The notes: generated from the sequence alone by a model not told the origin. A stretch of 64,000 nt of DNA from Dictyobacter arantiisoli (GCF_008326305.1 NZ_BIXY01000020.1:1-64000), one strand, 5' to 3'; positions 36,028 to 44,986 are shown, counted from the first letter of the stretch. Program-made: numbers and translations.

Positions 36028-37158
36028 TTAATGATTTGGAGCCAGGGTGCCAGTTGCATATTTTTGAACCGCTTGAATAACACGCTGAAGTTGATGGGAA
36101 GTAAGCTCTGGATACATTGGCAGAGAAACAATACGTGAAGCAACAGCTTCAGTGACCGGTAGCATACCCCGCTTATATCCATATTGAGCACAGGCAGGCT
36201 GTAAATGAATTGGTGTTGGATAGTGAATATTAGTACCAATGCCCTCATCGGCCAGGACGGCACGAAAACGCTCGCGGTCATCCACCTGCACCACATAATA
36301 ACAATATACATGGGTTGACCAGGAACGGACAACGGGCACAGCCTCGACCAACCCACGTAAATGTTCATTATATGTTTGTGCATGGGCCTGTCGCGCAGCA
36401 TTCCAGTTTGTCAAATGAGGCAGCTTGACCAGTAAAACAGCCGCCTGTAGCTCATCCATGCGCGCATTGTTACCCATTACCTCATGCAGATAACGAACCC
36501 GTGAACCATGATCACGTACCATCCACATCTTTTCAGCTAAAGCAAGATCGTTTGTTGTACAGATGCCAGCTTCGCCAAAAGCACCCAGATTTTTACTAAA
36601 ATAGAGACTGAAACAGGCGATATCCCCAAATGAGCCAACACGTTGTCCTTCATAGGTTGCACCATGAGCTTGAGAAGCATCCTCAATCACCCGCAATCCA
36701 TGAGTATGTGCAAATTCCAACACTGGCTTCATCTCGACAGTATGTCCATAGAGATGGACTGGTAGAATCGCCCGCGTACGGGCAGTCAACACCAGTTCCA
36801 ACTGACGCCAATCCATGACATACGTTTCAGGATCAATATCTACGAAAACTGGAATTGCTCCCACTGCTGCGATAGCTTCCACAGTCGCAATAAAAGTATT
36901 GGATACTGTAATAACTTCATCGCCAGGACCAATATCACAGGCTCGTAACGCTAATTCCAGAGCCGTAGTCCCCGAAGACGTGCCTACACCATAGTTACAA
37001 CCGCAATATGCTGCAAATTCCTGCTCAAACGCGCGCTGCCGTGGTCCCAGGAACAATTGCATACTTTCTAATACTTCTTCAAAAGCCAGCATAATTTCTG
37101 GCTTTAACGCAAGATATTGAGCGCGCAAATCAACCAGAGGTACCTGTTCAGATGACAC
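36028..37158 (-). CDS. DegT/DnrJ/EryC1 aminotransferase, WbpE/WlbC-like
   Basis: 376 residues from GTG 37158, with AGGAG 10 bases upstream. PLP enzyme of the sugar aminotransferase family: GTSSGTTALELALRA, DEVITVSNTFIATVEAI, VEDASQAHGATYEG, and the PLP-binding lysine in YFSKNLGAFGEAG. GNNARMDELQAAVLL and a late HPTPIHLQ-like segment (IHYPTPIHLQPAC) fit the WbpE/WlbC branch, which transfers the amino group of glutamate to the 3-keto sugar. It is transcribed together with the WbpB-like gene, 65 bases apart. Confidence 0.88.
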   Translation of the reverse strand: MSSEQVPLVDLRAQYLALKPEIMLAFEEVLESMQLFLGPRQRAFEQEFAAYCGCNYGVGTSSGTTALELALRACDIGPGDEVITVSNTFIATVEAIAAVGAIPVFVDIDPETYVMDWRQLELVLTARTRAILPVHLYGHTVEMKPVLEFAHTHGLRVIEDASQAHGATYEGQRVGSFGDIACFSLYFSKNLGAFGEAGICTTNDLALAEKMWMVRDHGSRVRYLHEVMGNNARMDELQAAVLLVKLPHLTNWNAARQAHAQTYNEHLRGLVEAVPVVRSWSTHVYCYYVVQVDDRERFRAVLADEGIGTNIHYPTPIHLQPACAQYGYKRGMLPVTEAVASRIVSLPMYPELTSHQLQRVIQAVQKYATGTLAPNH

Positions 37159-37608
37159 CGGATGCTTACTCCTTCAACATTTTAAAAGGCAATCATAGTG
37201 TTATATCTCGCCGATAAAAACAGTAGATCTACCATAGAACAATATTTCGCTGTATTTCAATGAAATGCACATTTTTATTCATATACATCTGCTACTGACC
37301 ATTCATCTGCAATCACGGCCATATAGTCTCATCTCTACAATCATAGCCAGAAAAAGTGGTGATAAGATGCCTGCAAAGGTGTCAGATAGGTTGATCTAGA
37401 ACGAAACAGTGAAGAATACACAACCATAGATGCATCTATAGATAAAGAATGCCTTACGCTTTTACTACTTATTTTGGAACTCTTCACCACATCTCTATAG
37501 AAATACTCACCAATTATACACCTGAGTTACCTAGTATTGTAATCAGAATGAATAGAACAGGGAGAACATTGGAAGTTTTTCCGCAGCATTGCAATTGGGG
37601 AGGATACA
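37159..37608. other. Divergent intergenic region before the sugar transferase gene
   Basis: About 450 AT-rich bases between the divergent aminotransferase and sugar transferase genes. A short open frame at 37449-37649 has no recognisable features. It probably holds promoters for both directions, but I cannot place them with confidence. Confidence 0.45.
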
Positions 37609-38283
37609 ATGGTTGTTCAATCGGCGCCCGTCAGAACGATCAGCTTTAATACGAGCTACTTACGTGCCAAACGAGCGCTTGACATTACTTTTACGCTCCT
37701 TATCGCACCCTTTGTTATCCTGGTTGGTATTGTGGTGGCAATTTGCATTAAAATTGATTCAAGAGGACCCATCTTTTTTCGTCAGAAACGCATCGGACAA
37801 GATGGGCTTGAATTCGAAATGCTTAAATTTCGTTCTATGTATGTAAATAGTAATCAGCTTGCACATCGTGAAAAAATTCTTCATTACATGAATGGAAAAA
37901 AATTGAATGAAGAGAACAGCAGCAATATGTCATACAAAGATGTTCATGATCCACGGATCACAAAAGTGGGACGTTTTATCCGAAAGACCAGCCTGGATGA
38001 AATACCACAATTCTGGAACGTCTTGAAAGGTCAGATGGCTCTGGTCGGACCTCGTCCCCCTTTGACGTATGAGGTAGATCTTTATTCATCCCATGAATGG
38101 CTGCGCATGGTTGGCAAGCCAGGGCTTACCGGCACCTGGCAGGTATATGGCCGCTCCAGGGTGACCTTTCAAAGTATGGTGGAAATGGATATCGAATATC
38201 TTGAACACCAATCGATATGGACCGATATCAAACTCATCGTGTTGACCGTTCCAGTGATGCTTTTCTCTCGCGGTGGCGCATAA
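37609..38283 (+). CDS. Initiating sugar-phosphate transferase (polyprenyl glycosylphosphotransferase)
   Basis: 224 residues. One hydrophobic segment (ALDITFTLLIAPFVILVGIVVAICIKI) is followed by the family core: GPIFFRQKRIGQDGLEFEMLKFRSM, DPRITKVGRFIRKTSLDEIPQFWNVLKGQMALVGPRPP and GKPGLTGTWQVYGRS. This is the catalytic C-terminal half of WbaP/WcaJ-type proteins, here without the extra membrane part, as in the short Bacillus EpsL type. It would transfer a sugar-1-phosphate to undecaprenyl phosphate, the first step of the repeat unit. GGGGAGGA precedes the ATG. Confidence 0.9.
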   Translation: MVVQSAPVRTISFNTSYLRAKRALDITFTLLIAPFVILVGIVVAICIKIDSRGPIFFRQKRIGQDGLEFEMLKFRSMYVNSNQLAHREKILHYMNGKKLNEENSSNMSYKDVHDPRITKVGRFIRKTSLDEIPQFWNVLKGQMALVGPRPPLTYEVDLYSSHEWLRMVGKPGLTGTWQVYGRSRVTFQSMVEMDIEYLEHQSIWTDIKLIVLTVPVMLFSRGGA

Positions 38284-38382
38284 AAAAATCAGCATATGCA
38301 CCTTTAACTATGGTCTTTTTCTTTATCTATGCGTCTCACTACTCTTACATCCATGCCACTTTCCCATATAGGGCAGAATACA

Positions 38383-38439
38383 GTGAAGTTGAGGGTAGAG
38401 GCAGGTACGAACTGCCTCTACCCTCAACTTCACAAAAAA
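38383..38439. terminator. Terminator, 22-bp perfect palindrome
   Basis: The arms 38383-38404 and 38412-38433 are perfectly complementary, with a 7-base loop, followed by AAAAAA on the plus strand. The A-run makes the T-run for minus-strand reads. It lies between the convergent sugar transferase and MshEN-like genes. Confidence 0.75.
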
Positions 38440-38473
38440 CTTGTCGCACAAGGGGAGGGCAACCTGAATTCTG

Positions 38474-38881
38474 TTACGTCACGATTCCAGACATGAAGAG
38501 GTGCTGTAGCAGAGTATGCACTGGAGGAAAACGAAAAGGGGCAGGTAAAAAACGGGCTCGCTCATAACGCTTTCGTATGCGTTCAGCGCGTTCCATACGT
38601 TGCAAAGCAAAGGATATCTGCTTTGGATCGACTAATACGGGGAAGAGTTGACAGCATGTCAGTCGGCTTAGAGCCGAAAAAATGCAGATACTTTTTTGAT
38701 CAGCAATTGCAATGGTCAAAGCGCCACGTGTTTTTCCAATCACAATGCATTGATACCGTTGCATCACACTGAGAGGCAATATAGAGCAATGCTGCAGTGA
38801 AACACGGCGCATTGTAAACAAGCGGGGGATAGGAATAAATTCATCCTCATAAACGCCACAACCCCTTTGATATTGCTGCAT
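38474..38881 (-). CDS. Solo MshEN/GspE N-terminal-like domain protein
   Basis: 135 residues. The start has AGGAG 6-7 bases upstream. The pattern VSLQHCSILPLSVMQRYQCIVIG, then GALTIAIADQ and CCQLFPVLVDPKQISFAL, follows the MshEN fold. In that fold a hydrophobic start, a PxxxA-like helix, the segment L-x-V/I-A-x-A-D, and a late I-x-x-A-L element repeat. In secretion and pilus ATPases this domain binds c-di-GMP. Here no ATPase domain follows, and the usual RLG-type loop is not obvious. The cysteine content is high. A signalling role near a polysaccharide locus would be attractive but is speculative. Confidence 0.5.
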   Translation of the reverse strand: MQQYQRGCGVYEDEFIPIPRLFTMRRVSLQHCSILPLSVMQRYQCIVIGKTRGALTIAIADQKSICIFSALSRLTCCQLFPVLVDPKQISFALQRMERAERIRKRYERARFLPAPFRFPPVHTLLQHLFMSGIVT

Positions 38882-39128
38882 CTCATCTCCTGATTGTATA
38901 ACGCCTTCTTAATAGAATATAGAGGGTCTCTGTAGAAATGAGATGCAGAAAGTATCCAGGATAAGGTACTTAAAGAGCAACAGAGTAGAGGATTCGACAC
39001 TTCCTTACGGCTTCTGCCTACCAAATGGAACATACTCGATCCTCTTCACTGGGGATACACATTGTCTAGCCAGGATCGAGCATATCCATGTCTATGAAAA
39101 AAACGTGGGGATATTCTTCAGGATACCG

Positions 39129-39857
39129 CTAGACAGAAACAACACGCAAAGCACGTGTAGCATCCTCTTCAAGGGAGCGGCGAATCAACGTATAACCGAC
39201 ACCAGGTACGGTCAAAATGTAATGAGGATTGCCTGGCTCTGGCTCGATCTTCTGGCGGAGATGTCGAATATGCGCTTTAATTAAACAGGCATCGCCATCA
39301 CCATCGTATCCCCAGACATGAGCCACAATTTGTCCCGCAGTACAGACATCGTTCGCGTTGATCGCGAGCAAATGAAGCATTTTACTTTCGGTCGGTGTTA
39401 AACGTGCCGTCTTCCCGTTGATCGTCGCTTCATTGTGTAATGAGTCGACACAAAGAGGACCGACATGAATAAGGGAAGAAGGGCGGCTCTCAAGCGTATT
39501 GCGAGACCGACGACTTACAGCATGAATACGTGCGATCAACTGCGATGGATAAAAAGGCTTACGCAAATAATCATCTGCACCCGACTCAAGACAGCGTACT
39601 TCATCATGAACGTCTTTGTCATCCGTAACCACAAGCACCAAAGCATCGTGCTTCATGCGCAAATCACGGCAGAGAGCCAGCATATCAACATCTTTCAATG
39701 CGATATCCATAATAACGAGATCTGGTCGTTGCTCCAACCACTCTGATTTCGCTCGTTCAGCCGTATAGGCGCGGCATACTTCATATCCTAACGTCTTTAA
39801 CCAGCTTGTGAGCATCTCGACCAAATCACGGTCACTGTCAATGACCAGCAATTTCAT
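39129..39857 (-). CDS. OmpR/PhoB-type response regulator
   Basis: About 242 residues from ATG 39857, chosen for the strong GGGAGGAG upstream; a TTG at 39872 precedes that site. The receiver domain has acidic residues near LLVIDSDRDLV, the phospho-acceptor Asp in LVIMDIALKDVD and the Lys in YLRKPFYPSQL. A winged-helix DNA-binding domain follows, with RLTPTESKMLHLL, VAHVWGY and ALIKAHIRHLRQKIE-like residues ending in VPGVGYTL. It stands alone: no histidine kinase gene is seen in the window, so its partner is elsewhere. Targets are unknown; it lies beside the polysaccharide locus. Confidence 0.88.
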   Translation of the reverse strand: MKLLVIDSDRDLVEMLTSWLKTLGYEVCRAYTAERAKSEWLEQRPDLVIMDIALKDVDMLALCRDLRMKHDALVLVVTDDKDVHDEVRCLESGADDYLRKPFYPSQLIARIHAVSRRSRNTLESRPSSLIHVGPLCVDSLHNEATINGKTARLTPTESKMLHLLAINANDVCTAGQIVAHVWGYDGDGDACLIKAHIRHLRQKIEPEPGNPHYILTVPGVGYTLIRRSLEEDATRALRVVSV

Positions 39858-40740
39858 CTTGTCTCCTCCCAACTTTTTACCGTCTGTTTACTCGCAAATA
39901 TCTCTAATAAAAAGCGCTTACATTCAACGCGAACGCAACTTTGCATTCCCGCACGATAAAAGTAATTCCACCTTCTACATGCCACACGACAATATTCGAA
40001 TACATTGGGTATTATACAGCAAATACAATACCCTGATACAACAATGGGGTAAATCGCCTCCCTCTGATAGATGCACATTTGCTATCAAAGCACTATACGT
40101 CATTCTTCCATGCTATCCAATAAACGTCATAGAAATAAGTAATTGTAACCTGGATCTGCTCATTTTCCACCTCACTGCATATAAACGGTAGTACAGGAGA
40201 AAAGTGAACTATTCATAAACACTTGTTTACTCATAGTTGTCTACACAGAATAGGCTGAAGTTGCTGAAACTTATTTATTATTATCAGGGAGAATAATGAA
40301 CAGAATTAGTAATAAATAGACAATTAAATTCAATATAGTGCAGTAAAAAACTGTTCATTGGACTCAAGCTTTGCTTATCATCTGATAAATACTATACAGT
40401 ATACACTTTTAAATTGCAATGAATCTCTATGGTAATTCCTCACAATTTGTAGAGTTTGTGCCCATTTCCACGCCTTTATTGACATTTGCTTAAATAGCCT
40501 TTTTTACACAACTATGTCCATCTAAAGCACCTCAAAAAATGGATATTGAATGTCTTCACATCAAAACTTGAGCAGATACAGTGATAGTACAGACAAAGTT
40601 TCTTACGCTCTCTTTAGCAGAAAAATTTGCCTGTACTATTCAATAGAAGGAGAACGGAATAAAGTGCATGAGGAGATAAAATAAGCCACAAAAAAGAGAG
40701 AAAGATTTACAAACAATCTTTATTTATGCTCTATGTACCA
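39858..40740. other. Long AT-rich intergenic region
   Basis: Nearly 900 bases between the response regulator and the DUF212 gene, with no credible gene on either strand. The open frames present (for instance 39808-40191) lack ribosome sites and recognisable motifs. Only the terminator hairpin near 40690-40721 can be named. Confidence 0.5.
40690..40721 (-). terminator. Rho-independent-type terminator of the xse operon
   Basis: On the minus strand AAAGATT (40721-40715) pairs with AATCTTT (40707-40701) across a 7-base loop. A pyrimidine stretch ending in TTTTTT follows. It lies about 20 bases after the DUF212 stop codon. Confidence 0.6.
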
Positions 40741-41184
40741 TCAAATAGTCATGATAAAACCAACACAAACACCCAGGAGAGCGCCCACAAACACCTGAAT
40801 AGGTGTATGCCCAATCAATTCCCGTAACCGTTTTTCGGCCATAGGACTTCCTTGAAAAGCCTCTTCTAACATCTGGTTCAAGATGCGTGCCTGAATACTT
40901 ACAGCGCGGCGGACGCCAGCGGCATCATACATAACAATGCTTGCCAGGACGAGTGCGATAGCAAACTCAGGTGATGTAACACCAAGGTTGCGACCCACGG
41001 CTGTAGCTAATCCTGTCACCAGGGCAGAATGAGAACTGGGCATCCCTCCCGAAGAAACAAGCCGACTGGGCGTCAATTTGCGTTGCTTAAACAATTCCAG
41101 AATAGTTTTGCTTACTTGAGCAATCGCCCAGGCCAAAAAAGCCGCGATTAAAACGCGATTGTCAAAAATTGATCCATTACTCAT
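40741..41184 (-). CDS. Divergent PAP2-family membrane protein (DUF212)
   Basis: About 147 residues from ATG 41184, the usual family length. A longer frame up to 41274 would overlap xseB. Membrane helices are interrupted by the signature RLVSSGGMPSSHSALVTGLA, ASIVMYDAAGVRRAVSIQARILN and ELIGHTPIQVFVGALLG. The conserved SGGMPSSHSA is reminiscent of the PAP2 phosphatase motif. The function in cells is unknown. It is the last gene of the aroKB to xseB operon. Confidence 0.8.
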   Translation of the reverse strand: MSNGSIFDNRVLIAAFLAWAIAQVSKTILELFKQRKLTPSRLVSSGGMPSSHSALVTGLATAVGRNLGVTSPEFAIALVLASIVMYDAAGVRRAVSIQARILNQMLEEAFQGSPMAEKRLRELIGHTPIQVFVGALLGVCVGFIMTI

Positions 41185-41206
41185 ATATTTTGCAGCCAGG
41201 CTCCCA

Positions 41207-41431
41207 CTACAGATCAAGGGGTAAAACAGAAAGTGTATCAGCACTCTCATCCACATGTAATTGTTGCACCACAAGCTCTGCGTGCTGCAAAAGTTCGTTG
41301 CAATACTGTGCTAATTGCATTCCATCTTGATATTGCTTCAGCGCTTCGTCCAGGGGCATTTTCCCATCTTGCAGGGCTATGATAGCAGCCTCCAGACGCT
41401 CGAAAGACTCTTCAAATGTCAATGGTTCCAT
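41207..41431 (-). CDS. xseB: Exodeoxyribonuclease VII small subunit
   Basis: 74 residues, the normal length. The N-terminus EPLTFEESFERLEAAIIALQDGKMPLDEALKQYQDGMQLAQYC is the XseB helical hairpin that binds the large subunit, in several copies per XseA. The complex degrades single-stranded DNA to oligonucleotides. GGAGG lies 5 bases before the ATG, 15 bases after the xseA stop. The C-terminal ten or so residues are variable. Confidence 0.92.
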   Translation of the reverse strand: MEPLTFEESFERLEAAIIALQDGKMPLDEALKQYQDGMQLAQYCNELLQHAELVVQQLHVDESADTLSVLPLDL

Positions 41432-41446
41432 CTTCGCCTCCAGAAA

Positions 41447-42670
41447 TCAGGGACGGACAACCTCTACCGGTATCAGCCCATCCTGTACTTGAATAGTTAA
41501 AACATCTCCTGCCTGGACCTGCTGGACGCTGGTAACAACCGTTTGATCCGAATGTTGCCGTACGACAGCATAGCCACGAGCAATAGTTAAAAGAGGACTT
41601 AAAGAGTGTAGTTGAAGGCTTGCACTCCGCAAGCGTTCAGCACGCAAGGAAAGCAAATGCTGCATATAAGTGTGCAACCGATCAGTATATTCATCCACTT
41701 GCTGTTTATGTTTTATGACGGTATTTTGCGGGCTGACATGCTCCAGGTCTCGCAAGGCATAGGCAACTTGATCCTGAAGATCTTCAATCCGGGCAGTCAT
41801 CAAATCAGTTAATACTTGCTGCTTCTGCAGAAGGGTACTCTGCCAGTCAGCAATATCGGGCACAGCAGCCGTTGCGGCAGCGGTTGGGGTCGAGGCACGG
41901 TGATCAGCGACAAAATCAGCAATCGTAAAATCTGTCTCATGACCGACACCGCTGATAACCGGGATGCGTGAGCGTGCAATCGCACGTGCGACAACCTCTT
42001 CGTTAAAAGCCCATAGCTCTTCAATCGATCCCCCGCCCCGACCAACAATCACAACATCTGCTTCACCATGTTCATTTAAAAGATCAAGGGCCGCAGCGAT
42101 AGAAGCCGGAGCCTCAACTCCTTGTACCAGCGCAGGCGCTAAAATCACCTGAACCAGGGGATAACGATTACGCAATGTACGTAGCATATCCCGCAAAGCT
42201 GCAGCCTGCAGCGACGTGACAATACCGATAACCGCAGGCTGGACAGGTAATGGACGTTTCCGCTCACTGGCGAAGAGCCCTTCCGCCTCCAACTGCGCCT
42301 TCAAGAGTTCGTAGCGCTGAAAAAGAGCCCCCTCACCCAGCGGTATTACTTCATCAACATAGATCTGTAGCTTGCCATCGCGCTCATAAAAAGCAACGCG
42401 GCCATTGACAGCCAGTGCCATACCATCGCGTAGAGTGGGTGCCGATGTACGCAAGCGGGCAGATTTGAAGAATACACACGGTAATTGAGAGTCGCCCTCC
42501 TTCAACGTAAAATAGCAATGGCCAGAGGGATACGTTTTACAGTTCGAGACCTCGCCGTGGACCCAGATATTTTGCAAGATGTCGTTGATCTCTAGCATCT
42601 CTTTCAAATATAAGGATAATGCGGAGACACTGATTGCGGAATGGGCGCCGAGAGAGTCTAGAAGATGCAT
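41447..42670 (-). CDS. xseA: Exodeoxyribonuclease VII large subunit
   Basis: 407 residues, the usual length. An N-terminal OB-fold (IWVHGEVSNCKTYPSGHCYFTLKEGDSQL) is followed by the catalytic domain with VIGIVTS, VQGVEAPASIAAALDLL, DVVIVGRGGGSIEELWAFNEE and GVGHETDFTIADFVADHRASTPTAAA. A coiled-coil stretch (about 280-365) binds XseB. The motif RGYAVVR near the end is also typical. AGGAGG lies about 10 bases before the ATG. Confidence 0.93.
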   Translation of the reverse strand: MHLLDSLGAHSAISVSALSLYLKEMLEINDILQNIWVHGEVSNCKTYPSGHCYFTLKEGDSQLPCVFFKSARLRTSAPTLRDGMALAVNGRVAFYERDGKLQIYVDEVIPLGEGALFQRYELLKAQLEAEGLFASERKRPLPVQPAVIGIVTSLQAAALRDMLRTLRNRYPLVQVILAPALVQGVEAPASIAAALDLLNEHGEADVVIVGRGGGSIEELWAFNEEVVARAIARSRIPVISGVGHETDFTIADFVADHRASTPTAAATAAVPDIADWQSTLLQKQQVLTDLMTARIEDLQDQVAYALRDLEHVSPQNTVIKHKQQVDEYTDRLHTYMQHLLSLRAERLRSASLQLHSLSPLLTIARGYAVVRQHSDQTVVTSVQQVQAGDVLTIQVQDGLIPVEVVRP

Positions 42671-42675
42671 TACGT

Positions 42676-43215
42676 TTATGCCTCCTCTGAACTATCGATA
42701 ACCACCAGTGGTTGCCCATATTCCACAGGCTGTCCATCTTGTACCAGAATTTCGGCTACGCGGCCTGCAATAGAGCTTTCAACCTCGCTGATGACATTCA
42801 AAGATTGAATTGAACCGACCAATTGTCCAACTTTGACACGATCCCCAACGGCGACCAACGCTTTTCCCTTGGGTTTGCCCCAGGTATGGAAGCTGCCGAC
42901 CAATGGTGCGGTGATACTATGCCTGGCATCAACAGCACCTGTTTCATGTTTTGTTGCGGCGCTATCTGCCACAGGAGGGACATTCTGCACAGCATAAGTA
43001 CCTGTCTCCGTGCTGCTTTGTGCTTTGGCTTTGCGCAACACCAGATGCATGCCTTCCTCAACGCGTTTGACTTCAATTTCCGAAACGTCGCTCTCGTCCA
43101 ACAAACGTACCAGGCGTTGTAATTGTCCTACACTTACCTGTTGAGTTTGAGCTGAAGAACCATCCCCATCGACATGATACTCCAGATCATTGGGATATGG
43201 TTTATTGTAATCCAT
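42676..43215 (-). CDS. AccB-like biotinyl-domain protein lacking the biotin lysine
   Basis: 179 residues with AccB architecture: an N-terminal region with VGQLQRLVRLLDESDVSEIEVKR, a Pro/Ala-type linker, and a C-terminal barrel with ITAPLVGSFHTW, VKVGQLVGSIQSLNVISEVES and GRVAEILVQDGQPVEYGQPLVVI. In true BCCP the turn reads E-A-M-K-x-M/L, with biotin on the lysine. Here it reads Q-S-L-N-V, so the carrier lysine is Asn (AAT codon) and the flanking Met residues are also lost. It cannot be biotinylated there. The accC gene that usually follows is absent; xseA follows after 5 bases. It may be a non-catalytic partner of acetyl-CoA carboxylase or an otherwise repurposed protein. Confidence 0.82.
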   Translation of the reverse strand: MDYNKPYPNDLEYHVDGDGSSAQTQQVSVGQLQRLVRLLDESDVSEIEVKRVEEGMHLVLRKAKAQSSTETGTYAVQNVPPVADSAATKHETGAVDARHSITAPLVGSFHTWGKPKGKALVAVGDRVKVGQLVGSIQSLNVISEVESSIAGRVAEILVQDGQPVEYGQPLVVIDSSEEA

Positions 43216-43313
43216 GTGACGACTCCATATCTGTTACATAATCTTACACAGAGCCATGCAGGTCTGCGAGAAAAGAGGGAAAGGAGCACTTGCGTGCCCC
43301 TATGCACATTCCA

Positions 43314-43871
43314 CTATGCGCGCTCAACATAGCTTCCAGTGGTTGTATTTACGCGAATGAGATCATCAGTTGAGATGAACAGAGGCACCTGAACGACCAG
43401 ACCAGTCTCAGTTGTCGCGGGCTTGGAACCGCCTGTGGCTGTATCGCCTTTATAGCCAGGCTCAGTATATGTCACGCGCAAGACAAGTTTTTCCGGCAGC
43501 TCAACGGACAGTGGCTCTCCATCATAGCTCACAATGTCCAGTTCCAGGTTATCGATCAGATAGTTGTTGGCATCGCCGAGTTGAGCAGAGGTCAACACCA
43601 CGTCATCGTAGGTGCTGGTATCCATAAAATGGTATTGATCGCCCTCCTGATATTGATAGGTCACGGTTGCGCGATCCAGATAAATGCGCTTGAACTTATC
43701 GCCTGCATCACAGGTACGATCAATCGTGGCACCTGTGCGCAAATTGCGCAGCTTTAAACGGACAATGGCACCACCACGGCCAATCTTGACATGCTGCCAC
43801 TCCAAAATCGTAGCCAGCTGGCCCTCAAACTCAATCGTCACACCTTTTTTCAAATCGCCAGTTGAAATCAT
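43314..43871 (-). CDS. efp: Elongation factor P
   Basis: 185 residues, the normal length, with three domains: an N-terminal KOW-like domain with the loop HVKIGRGGAIVRLKLRNLRTG, an OB domain with YQYQEGDQYHFMDTSTYDD, and a C-terminal OB domain ending in TTGSYVERA. EF-P relieves ribosome stalling at proline runs. The loop-tip residue is Arg32 instead of the lysine of the E. coli type. Arg at this place occurs in the rhamnosylated EarP-type EF-P, but no earP gene is seen beside it, so the residue may be unmodified. AAGGAG precedes the ATG. Confidence 0.93.
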   Translation of the reverse strand: MISTGDLKKGVTIEFEGQLATILEWQHVKIGRGGAIVRLKLRNLRTGATIDRTCDAGDKFKRIYLDRATVTYQYQEGDQYHFMDTSTYDDVVLTSAQLGDANNYLIDNLELDIVSYDGEPLSVELPEKLVLRVTYTEPGYKGDTATGGSKPATTETGLVVQVPLFISTDDLIRVNTTTGSYVERA

Positions 43872-43885
43872 TAACCTTTTCTCCT

Positions 43886-44986
43886 TTAGCGTGGAAGTAC
43901 TAACGTCGTCGGTGACTTCGTCAAAACTTCAGCGCCATTTTCTGTAATTAGCACACAATCCTCTACACGCGTCCCGGTCCATCCAGGAATATAAACGCCT
44001 GGCTCAACCGTGACAATACAGCCCACTGGCAACTTGAAATCCTCAGGGGCACGTTGTGAAAGGGAAGGATTCTCATGAATCTCAAGACCAACACCATGTC
44101 CAGTTGAATGAATAAAGTAGTCCGCCAGGCCAGCTTCAGCCAGCACGTTGCGCGCCAGCGCATCAGCTTCACGGCCAGTAACGTGTGAACTTAATCCCTG
44201 CTCACAAATGTTCATAGCATGCAGCACTTTATCATAGACTTCTTGCATGCGTGGCTCAGCCGGCTCACCCAGGCAAATTGTACGCGTCATATCCGCACAA
44301 TAGCCGTGATAACGCGCACCCATATCAATAGTAATTAATTCGCCACGCTGGATACAGCGCTCACCGGGAATGGCATGAGGCATAGAACCATTGGGACCCG
44401 AAGCCACAATCGACGGAAACGAGAGTCCTTCAGCACCCAATTCAATTGTTTTGCGCTGTATTTCCCAGGCTACTTCTTTTTCAGTCATCCCTGGCTGAAT
44501 CCATTGGCAGATATGAGCAAAAGTCTCGTCGGTAATTGCAATGGCTCGACGCAACAACTCCAATTCGTGAGCATCCTTCACGTAGCGCAAGCGCTCAACA
44601 ATATTTTGCTCAAAAGGCTGGAGCGTGAAGATATCAGCACCGGCCTGGCGCAATTGCTCATAATTGGAATAACGCATTACAGGAGCCTCGAAGCCAATCT
44701 TTTTCCAACCATGCTCTTGAGCCAGAGAAGCTATTGTCTTCGCATAATCGCGTCCTGAAGGAAGCATCACCTTCCATCCCGGAGCCGAGCGCTCAGCGAC
44801 CTCCGAGAATAAAGCATTGGTCAACAGAATCTGTTGTTGAGCGCTCACCAATACAGCAATCGCACCTTCTTCATCGTTCAACCAGCCACTCAGATAGGAA
44901 GCACTTTGTGGTAGTGTCACATAAAAAGCATCCAATCCTTGTTCAGCAATCCATGTACGAAATTTTTGTATGCTCTCTTGACTCAT
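43886..44986 (-). CDS. Xaa-Pro aminopeptidase (M24 family)
   Basis: 366 residues with a creatinase-like N-terminal domain and the pita-bread catalytic domain. Metal ligands are visible: DMGARYHGYCADMTRT (two Asp), HSTGHGVGLEIHENP (His), TVEPGVYIPG (Glu) and RVEDCVLI (Glu). The enzyme removes N-terminal residues preceding proline or splits X-Pro dipeptides, in the cytosol. It sits directly upstream of efp, 14 bases apart, the arrangement common in many bacteria. Confidence 0.9.
   Translation of the reverse strand: MSQESIQKFRTWIAEQGLDAFYVTLPQSASYLSGWLNDEEGAIAVLVSAQQQILLTNALFSEVAERSAPGWKVMLPSGRDYAKTIASLAQEHGWKKIGFEAPVMRYSNYEQLRQAGADIFTLQPFEQNIVERLRYVKDAHELELLRRAIAITDETFAHICQWIQPGMTEKEVAWEIQRKTIELGAEGLSFPSIVASGPNGSMPHAIPGERCIQRGELITIDMGARYHGYCADMTRTICLGEPAEPRMQEVYDKVLHAMNICEQGLSSHVTGREADALARNVLAEAGLADYFIHSTGHGVGLEIHENPSLSQRAPEDFKLPVGCIVTVEPGVYIPGWTGTRVEDCVLITENGAEVLTKSPTTLVLPR

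Noticed and set aside
37449-37649. Short open frame before the sugar transferase gene
   Set aside because: No ribosome site or family signs, and its end overlaps the start of the sugar transferase gene.
39808-40191. 127-residue open frame beside the OmpR-type regulator
   Set aside because: It overlaps the regulator start antisense, and the composition does not resemble neighbouring genes.
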